Source: Actinomadura craniellae (GTDB lineage Bacteria > Actinomycetota > Actinomycetes > Streptosporangiales > Streptosporangiaceae). Taken from it: a DNA stretch of 64,000 nt. A program made the translations under genes and the position numbers. Of this stretch, positions 57,890-64,000 are shown one piece after another. The notes below the pieces were generated by a model. That model had not been told where the DNA came from. It saw only the letters and a program-made list of their open reading frames with translations, and ran no database searches. Where the stretch lies: positions 148,416-212,415 of the forward strand of contig NZ_QLYX01000015.1 in assembly GCF_003289645.1 (NCBI RefSeq), read 5' to 3'. Numbering within the stretch: position 1 is the stretch's first letter; each line of letters opens with the position of its first letter.

Positions 57890-58772
57890 GGGTCAGCTCC
57901 CTCGTTCCGAACAGACCGGCCGGCCGGGCCAGCAGGATCAGCACCATGACCACGTAGGGGGCGACCCCGCTGAGACCGTGGCCGAGGAAGTGCAACTGGT
58001 CCTGGTAGCCGGTGGCCAGCGACTCGGTGAGCCCGACGATCAGCCCGCCCACCAGCGCGCCGGTGGTCGAGTCGAGCCCGCCGAGGATGGCCGCCGGGAA
58101 CGCCTTCAGCGCCACCAGCGAGGTGTTTCGGTCGAGTCCGGGTGTGGGGAAGACCGTCAGGAACAGCGCGGCCACCGCGGCCAGCGCGCCCGCCACCGCC
58201 CATGCGCCCAGCGAGACCCGCGACAGCTTGATGCCCATCAGCGAGGCCGTCTCGGAGTCCTCCGCGGCGGCCCGCATCGCGACCCCCCAGGTGGTGTAGC
58301 GGAAGGCCAGCAGGAACGCGGTGATCAGCACGGTCGCCACGAGCAGCGCCGCGATCCGGGTCTGCGGGATGGTGATCCCCGCGAAGGTGACGCTCTGGCT
58401 GCCCCAGGGGTCGCCGAGGTCGAGCACGTCGGTGCCGATGCGCCGGACCAGTTCGGTGGTCAGCAGGATGTCGACGCCGATGGTGACGATCGCCAGCACG
58501 CCGTGGTCGCTGGTCCGGCCCCGCCGCAGCACCAGGAACTCCACGAGCATCCCGACCACGGCGGCCGTGAGCATGCCGGCGGCCAGCGCCGGCAGGAAGC
58601 CGATGTCGTCGTGGAACACGGCGGTGATGTAGCCGCCCACCAGCAGCAGCGAGGCGTGGGCGAAGTTCACCACCTCGGTCGCCTTGAAGATGATGACGAA
58701 GCCGAGGGCGATCAGCGCGTAGACCGACCCGACCGACAGGCCGTTGACGACCAGCTCGATGAACTTAGTCAA
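57882..58772 (-). CDS. livH: Liv-type ABC transporter permease (LivH)
   Basis: 296 aa, seven to eight membrane helices. It starts MTKFIELVVNGLSVGSVYALIALGFVIIFKATEVVNFAHAS (shown as VNGLSVGSVYALIALGF and ATEVVNFAHAS), the conserved LivH opening. Later are EDSETASLMGIKLSRVSLGAWAVAGALAAVA and the terminal ILLARPAGLFG. It overlaps livG by 4 nt and livM by 8 nt. Confidence 0.94.
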   Translation of the reverse strand: MTKFIELVVNGLSVGSVYALIALGFVIIFKATEVVNFAHASLLLVGGYITAVFHDDIGFLPALAAGMLTAAVVGMLVEFLVLRRGRTSDHGVLAIVTIGVDILLTTELVRRIGTDVLDLGDPWGSQSVTFAGITIPQTRIAALLVATVLITAFLLAFRYTTWGVAMRAAAEDSETASLMGIKLSRVSLGAWAVAGALAAVAALFLTVFPTPGLDRNTSLVALKAFPAAILGGLDSTTGALVGGLIVGLTESLATGYQDQLHFLGHGLSGVAPYVVMVLILLARPAGLFGTRELTRV

Positions 58773-59583
58773 GCCCGCTCCTTGTCCATGGAGACACCCG
58801 TCGCGTTCTCGTCGGAGACGCCGAGATACGCGCGGATGACCTCGGGGTTTTGCTGTACTTCGGCCGGCGGGCCGGAGGCGATGCGCTTGCCGAAGTCGAG
58901 GACCGTCACCTGGTCGGCGAGCTGCATGACCATGCCCATGTCGTGCTCGACCAGCAGGATGGAGATCCCCAGGTCCTCCTGGACGGCCTTGATCACCTCG
59001 GCCATCCGGCGGCGCTCGCCGCCGTTCATGCCGGCCACCGGCTCGTCGAGCATCAGCAGGATCGGCTCCATGGCCAGCGCCCGGGCCAGCTCGATCCGCT
59101 TCAGCACGCCGTACGGCAGCATCCCGGTGGGGGCCGCCAGGTACTCGCTCACGCCGACGAACGCGGCGATCTCGCGGACCCGGGCGCGGTGGTCCCGCTC
59201 TTCCCGCCGGTTCAGCGGCAGCCGCAGCCCGGCGGTGAGGAACCCGCTCCTGGTCAGCCGGTGCCGCCCGATCATGATGTTGTTCTCGACGCTCATCAGC
59301 TTCGAGAGCGCGATGTTCTGGAAGGTCCGGGCCATCCCGAGATGGGCGATCTTGTGCGGGGGCAGCTTGGTCAGCTCGTGCTCGCCGAACCGGACGCTGC
59401 CCGACGTGGCCCGGTAGACCCCGGACAGCACGTTGAAGCAGGTCGATTTGCCGGCCCCGTTGGGCCCGATCACAGCGTGGATGGTGCCGGGCGCCACGGT
59501 GAAGCCGACCGCGTCGAGGGCGGTGATGCCCGCGAACTTGACCGTCAGGTCGGACACCACGAGCTCGGGGATCCGCGGGGTGC

Positions 59584-59587
<4 letters not shown>
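58769..59587 (-). CDS. livG: Liv-type ABC transporter ATPase (LivG)
   Basis: 272 aa. Walker A GPNGAGKS, a Q-loop region, signature (LPYGVLKRIELARA, the Liv form), Walker B LLMLDEPVAGMN and a switch His in LVEHDMGMVMQLADQ. The ATG at 59585-59587 overlaps the livF stop in ATGA and was chosen over a GTG three codons earlier. It drives transport together with LivF. Confidence 0.94.
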
Positions 59588-60384
<797 letters not shown>

Positions 60385-60402
60385 GGGCGCCTCCCAATAT
60401 CG

Positions 60403-60506
60403 TGTGGCAGGCACCACAGCATGGGCCGGCGAACAGCGTCCAGATCCCCCGGTCAAGTGGTGGCAGACATCCAACCGAGCCTTATTCGGGCTGTGCACGA
60501 GCACAG
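60403..60506. promoter_or_regulatory. Two palindromes between livF and the PucR gene
   Basis: TGTGG-N6-CCACA at 60403-60418 lies 19 nt upstream of livF. CTGTGC-ACGA-GCACAG at 60491-60506 lies in the middle of the 205-nt divergent region, 84 nt before the PucR ATG. Both are perfect at their arms and are reasonable operator candidates for the adjacent regulator. Confidence 0.5.
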
Positions 60507-60589
60507 TCGGCGGTCGAATTCGGGTACCGCCGCTGGTTAGCCCGGACGTGCTGTGCCAGAGTGGCCTAAATCACCCGGGAGGTCCACCC

Positions 60590-61792
60590 ATGCCCGTCGG
60601 AATCGACATCTCGCCCGAGGCGCCCGCAGCGCTGATGCGCGCGCTGTCCGGCAGGCTGCGCGACCAGGTGCCGGAGCTCACCGACAAGCTGGTCGCGGAC
60701 GTTCTCGCCAACGACCCCAGCCATGTGGGCTTCGTCCCCAAAGACGAGTTCTGGCAGTCCGTCCACGACAGCCTGGCCGCCGCCATCGACCAGATGACGG
60801 GCCGGCCCCGCAAGGAGCGCCCCGACCTGTCGCTGGCCGAGCGCATCGGCCGGCGCCGCGCCGAGCAGGGGCTGCCGCTGGAGTCGCTGCTGCGCTGCTA
60901 CCGGCTGGGCGGCCGGATCTTCTGGGAGGCGATGATCGACGTCGTCACCGAGGACGACCCCGACGCGCTGCCCATCCTGCTCCGCTACGCCAGCACGGTG
61001 TGGCACACCACCGAGCAGCAGTCCACCGTGGTTGCCGAGGCCTACCGCCGCACCGAGTCCGAGCTGCTGCGCCGCAGCACCGAGCGGGTGCAGGCGCTGC
61101 TGGACGCCCTGCTGGAGGGGCGCGGCGCCGACGGCGGGCTGGCCGGTGCGGCCGCCGCCGCGCTGGACCTGCCCGAGCGGGGCCGCTACGCCGTCCTCGT
61201 GCTGCGCGGCTCGCACCGCGACCCGGCGCTGGTCCGCCCGCAGGAGCTGGGCGGGCTGCGGTTCGCCTGGCGGCTGCGCGCGGAGAGCGAGGTCGCGGTG
61301 ATCTCGCTGGGCGAGATGGACCTCGATGACGCGGTGCGGATCGTCACGCCGCTGCTGCGCGGTTCGGCCGGCATCAGCCCGGAGGTGGAGGGGCTGGCCG
61401 CGCTCGGCCGGGCGCGCTGGTTCGCCGAGGTCGCATTGGGCACCTGCCCACCCGGCGAGGCCCAGGTCGTGCGGCTGGACCGGCGGCTGCCCGCCGCCCT
61501 CGTGGTCGCCCAGCCGGACCTCGCGCACCACCTCGGCGAGGAGGTGCTGGGCCCGCTGGACGACCTCGACGCGGTCGACCGGGAGATCCTGCTGGAGACG
61601 CTGGCGACCTGGCTGGACTCCGAGGGCTCGGCGACCCGGACCGCCGGCCGCCTCTACTGCCACCGCAACACCGTCTTCAACCGGCTGCGCCGGCTCGAAC
61701 AGCTCACCTCGCGGTCGCTGCACCGGCCGCGCGACGTGGTGGAACTGTCGCTGGCGCTGGACGCGATCAGGCTGGTCGACGGGAAGGTGTGA
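60590..61792 (+). CDS. PucR/CdaR-type transcriptional regulator
   Basis: 400 aa. The N-terminal part is a helical ligand-type domain (EFWQSVHDSLAAAIDQM, ERIGRRRAEQGLPLESLLRCYRLGGRIFWEAM as IGRRRAEQGLPLESLLRCYR) found in PucR-like regulators. A GGDEF-like middle follows. The C-terminal PucR HTH is ETLATWLDSEGSATRTAGRLYCHRNTVFNRLRRLEQL (as SATRTAGRLYCHRNTVFNRL). The ATG follows GGGAGG. It is divergent from the liv operon, so it probably controls it and senses a related metabolite. Confidence 0.9.
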   Translation: MPVGIDISPEAPAALMRALSGRLRDQVPELTDKLVADVLANDPSHVGFVPKDEFWQSVHDSLAAAIDQMTGRPRKERPDLSLAERIGRRRAEQGLPLESLLRCYRLGGRIFWEAMIDVVTEDDPDALPILLRYASTVWHTTEQQSTVVAEAYRRTESELLRRSTERVQALLDALLEGRGADGGLAGAAAAALDLPERGRYAVLVLRGSHRDPALVRPQELGGLRFAWRLRAESEVAVISLGEMDLDDAVRIVTPLLRGSAGISPEVEGLAALGRARWFAEVALGTCPPGEAQVVRLDRRLPAALVVAQPDLAHHLGEEVLGPLDDLDAVDREILLETLATWLDSEGSATRTAGRLYCHRNTVFNRLRRLEQLTSRSLHRPRDVVELSLALDAIRLVDGKV

Positions 61793-61816
61793 CCGGGCAC
61801 CCGTACGGTGAGGGGC

Positions 61817-63004
61817 GTGGAAGTCACCCTGACCGTGCTCGCCGTGCTGGCGTTCGCGAGCATCCCGGCCGCCGTGTCGTGGTGGGTCCGGGGCAACCGC
61901 CGCGACCTGGGCAGCCCCGCCGACCGGGCCACCTTCCACACCCTGCACACCGCCTCGCTGGCCGCGCCGCCGCTGCGCGCCGGGCTCACCGAGGCCGGCG
62001 CGCAGAAGGCGGTCAGGCACCTGCGGGGGCTGCTGGGCGCGGCGGCGGTGGCGCTCACCGCCGGGGAGCGGCTGCTGGCCTGGGACGGTACCGGTGAGCA
62101 TCACGCCGCGGCCGTGCCCGAGCACGCCCGCGGCACCCTGGCCGGCGGCGGAACCAAAGTGCTGGGGGCGGACGTGGTGGACTGCGACCGGCTCGACTGC
62201 CCGATCCGGCACGCCGTCGTGGTGCCGCTGACCACCGACGACCGGGTGGTGGGCACCCTGGTGGCCTACGGCGGCGACGTCTCGGCCGGCCTGATCAGGG
62301 CGGCCGAGGAGGTCGGCCGCTGGGTCGACGCCCAACTGGAACTGGCCGAGCTCGACCGCTCCCGGACGCTGCTGATGGAGGCGGAGGTCCGGGCGCTGCG
62401 CGCGCAGATCTCGCCGCACTTCATCTACAACTCGCTCACCACCATCGCCTCGTTCATCCGCACCGACCCCGAGCGGGCCCGGGAACTGCTGCTGGAGTTC
62501 GCCGACTTCACCCGGTACTCCTTCCGGCGGCACGGCGACTTCACCACCCTCGCCGAGGAACTGCGCTCGGTCGACCGCTACCTGCTGCTCCAGCGCGCCC
62601 GGTTCGGCGACGACCGGCTGCAGGTGACGCTGCGGGTGGCCCCCGAGGTGCTGCCGGTGGCGGTCCCGTTCCTGTGCCTGCAGCCGCTGGTGGAGAACGC
62701 CGTCCGGCACGGGTTGCAGGACCGGCCCGAACCCGGCCGGATCACGATCCTGGCCGAGGACGCCCGGGCCGACTGCGTGATCAGCGTGGAGGACGACGGC
62801 GCCGGCATGGACCCCGAGCGGCTCCGGCAGGCCTTCGCCGGGGAGCCCGGGGACGAGTCCGGGATCGGCCTGGCCAACGTGGACGAGCGGCTGCGCCAGG
62901 TCTACGGCGACGAGTACGGGCTGGCCGTGGAGACCGCCCCCGGAGCCGGTACGAAGGTGACGCTGCGGGTGCCCAAGTACCGCCCAGGCGTGACCGCTTC
63001 GTAA
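61817..63004 (+). CDS. LytS-like sensor histidine kinase
   Basis: 395 aa. One N-terminal membrane helix (VTLTVLAVLAFASIPAAVSWW) is followed by a GAF-like domain. The His-kinase (PF06580) core has EVRALRAQISPHFIYNSLTTIASF with phospho-acceptor H201, and the HATPase has LQPLVENAVRHGL, EDDGAGMD and GIGLANVDERLRQVYG. The short input module has no obvious ligand. A TACGGT box 7 nt before the GTG at 61817 favours a leaderless start over a GTG three codons earlier. It pairs with the following LytTR regulator. Confidence 0.9.
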   Translation: MEVTLTVLAVLAFASIPAAVSWWVRGNRRDLGSPADRATFHTLHTASLAAPPLRAGLTEAGAQKAVRHLRGLLGAAAVALTAGERLLAWDGTGEHHAAAVPEHARGTLAGGGTKVLGADVVDCDRLDCPIRHAVVVPLTTDDRVVGTLVAYGGDVSAGLIRAAEEVGRWVDAQLELAELDRSRTLLMEAEVRALRAQISPHFIYNSLTTIASFIRTDPERARELLLEFADFTRYSFRRHGDFTTLAEELRSVDRYLLLQRARFGDDRLQVTLRVAPEVLPVAVPFLCLQPLVENAVRHGLQDRPEPGRITILAEDARADCVISVEDDGAGMDPERLRQAFAGEPGDESGIGLANVDERLRQVYGDEYGLAVETAPGAGTKVTLRVPKYRPGVTAS

Positions 63005-63087
63005 TTGACTTCCCCCGGTCCGCTGATCAGCCTGTAAAGACTGATTTACCGGGTAAGACCATGGCCGTTCGACTGGGGAGGGCGCTG

Positions 63088-63830
63088 ATGACGGGCCTGC
63101 TGCGCGTGCTCGCGGCGGACGACGAGGCGCCCGCCCTCGACGACCTGACCTACCTGCTGCGCACCGACCCCCGGATCGGCGACATCGTGACCGCCCGGGA
63201 CGGCGCCGCCGCGCTCCGCCATGTCGACCGGGCGCTGGGTGAGGCCCGCCCGATCGACGCGGTGTTCCTCGACATCCGGATGCCCGGCCTGGACGGCGTG
63301 GTGCTGGGCCGGCTGCTGGCGCAGTTCGCCCGCCCCCCGCGGATCGTCTACGTCACCGCCTACGACGGCCACGCCGTCGACGCGTTCGAGATCAAGGCCG
63401 CCGACTACCTGCTGAAACCCGTCCGCCCCGAACGCCTGGCCGAGGCGATCCGCCGGGTCGCCGACGACCCCACCACCCCCACCACCCCGGACGACACGGA
63501 CACCGTCCCCGTAGAACTGTCCGGCGTGACCCGCTTCGTCGCCGCCGCCGACGTCTGCTACGTGGAGGCCCAGGGCGACTACGCCCGCCTGCACACCGCC
63601 TCCGGCAGCCACCTGGTCCGCATCCCCCTGGCCACCCTGGAGGAACGCTGGCGGGCCGCCGGCTTCGTCCGCATCCACCGCAGCCACCTGGTCGCCCTCC
63701 GCCACATCGAGGAACTCCGCCTGGACTCCGGCCGCTGCACCGTCCGCGTAGGCGGCACCGAACTCCCGGTCAGCCGCCGCCACACCCGCGAACTCCGCGA
63801 CCTCCTCGTCCGCACCGCCCGGCGCACCCC

Positions 63831-63834
<4 letters not shown>
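63088..63834 (+). CDS. LytTR-type response regulator
   Basis: 248 aa. The receiver domain has AADDEAP, the phospho-acceptor D62 in VFLDIRMPGLDG, YVTAYDGHAVDAFE and the conserved KPVRPERLAEAI. A Thr/Pro/Asp linker follows. The C-terminal LytTR DNA-binding domain is at about 140-245 (VCYVEAQGDYARLHTASG, LEERWRAAGFVRIHRSHLV). The ATG at 63088 follows GGGGAGG; an ATG nine codons upstream was not chosen. In actinobacteria such pairs often control acetate/pyruvate-type symporters. The 3' end is unusually C-rich. Confidence 0.92.

Positions 63835-64000
<166 letters not shown>

Overview
The window is chromosomal DNA from a high-GC Gram-positive actinomycete. GC content is very high, many genes start with GTG or TTG, several promoters look leaderless, and there are two F420-type LLM oxidoreductases, a SARP regulator, an ABC-F protein, TerD paralogues and actinobacterial septum-formation-domain proteins. 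The gene complement fits Streptosporangiales (Actinomadura/Thermomonosporaceae-like), but that placement is inference. No prophage, insertion sequence, CRISPR array or rRNA operon was seen. One tRNA gene (Asn) is present.

Layout. 1-3.4 kb: the start of an OsmC gene, then a tightly overlapped zinc operon (znuA-znuC-znuB-zur, minus strand) with a Zur-box-like operator. 3.5-8.5 kb: a small monooxygenase-fold protein, glycyl-tRNA synthetase, a proline-rich membrane protein and a fused SecDF. 8.6-11 kb: two tandem membrane proteins with duplicated septum-formation domains; their promoters share a -10 box and a 17-bp element. 11-18 kb: GH15 hydrolase, pyruvate phosphate dikinase, a SanA/YdcF-like protein and dGTPase. 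18-31.6 kb: genes lying between dgt and dnaG, namely a PQQ-type propeller, GtrA, two tandem secreted LVIVD-repeat proteins with near-identical promoters, a DUF305 lipoprotein, an LLM oxidoreductase, a urease operon (ureABCFGD, no ureE) and an exported amine oxidase paired with an exported RidA-like protein. 31.7-35.4 kb: dnaG, a primary-type sigma factor and a YbjQ-like protein. 35.4-44.4 kb: a Ter stress island with a coiled-coil protein, terD, terD, a DUF475/TerC-type membrane protein, a third TerD-like gene, and an overlapping four-gene metabolic module (CitE-like lyase, PRTase-TRSP, StiP-PELOTA, HAD phosphatase). 44.4-55.4 kb: LLM oxidoreductase, secreted PHB depolymerase, a 1125-aa XRE-SARP-NTPase-TPR regulator divergent from a small secreted protein, an ABC-F gene behind a probable translational attenuator, tRNA-Asn and three small or ordinary genes. 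55.5-60.4 kb: a complete Liv-type ABC operon (livFGHMK). 60.6-64 kb: a divergent PucR-type regulator, a LytS/LytTR two-component pair and the start of a proline-rich reading frame that runs into a poly-C tract.

How the parts may work together. Zinc starvation should relieve Zur at its own operon. The Ter island couples Ca-binding TerD proteins and a membrane protein to a small-molecule pathway. The liv operon and PucR share a divergent control region with two palindromes. The exported amine oxidase and RidA form a plausible extracytoplasmic oxidation and imine-hydrolysis pair.

Strongest new observations: (1) a six-codon leader peptide upstream of the ABC-F gene whose last 11 nt, including the stop codon, are perfectly complementary to the ABC-F ribosome-binding site; (2) SARP-type direct repeats between the SARP gene and the secreted protein; (3) a shared 17-bp promoter element in front of the two septum-domain genes; (4) the Ter metabolic module without its usual ATP-grasp partner in this window; (5) a His-rich UreG in a urease operon lacking ureE.
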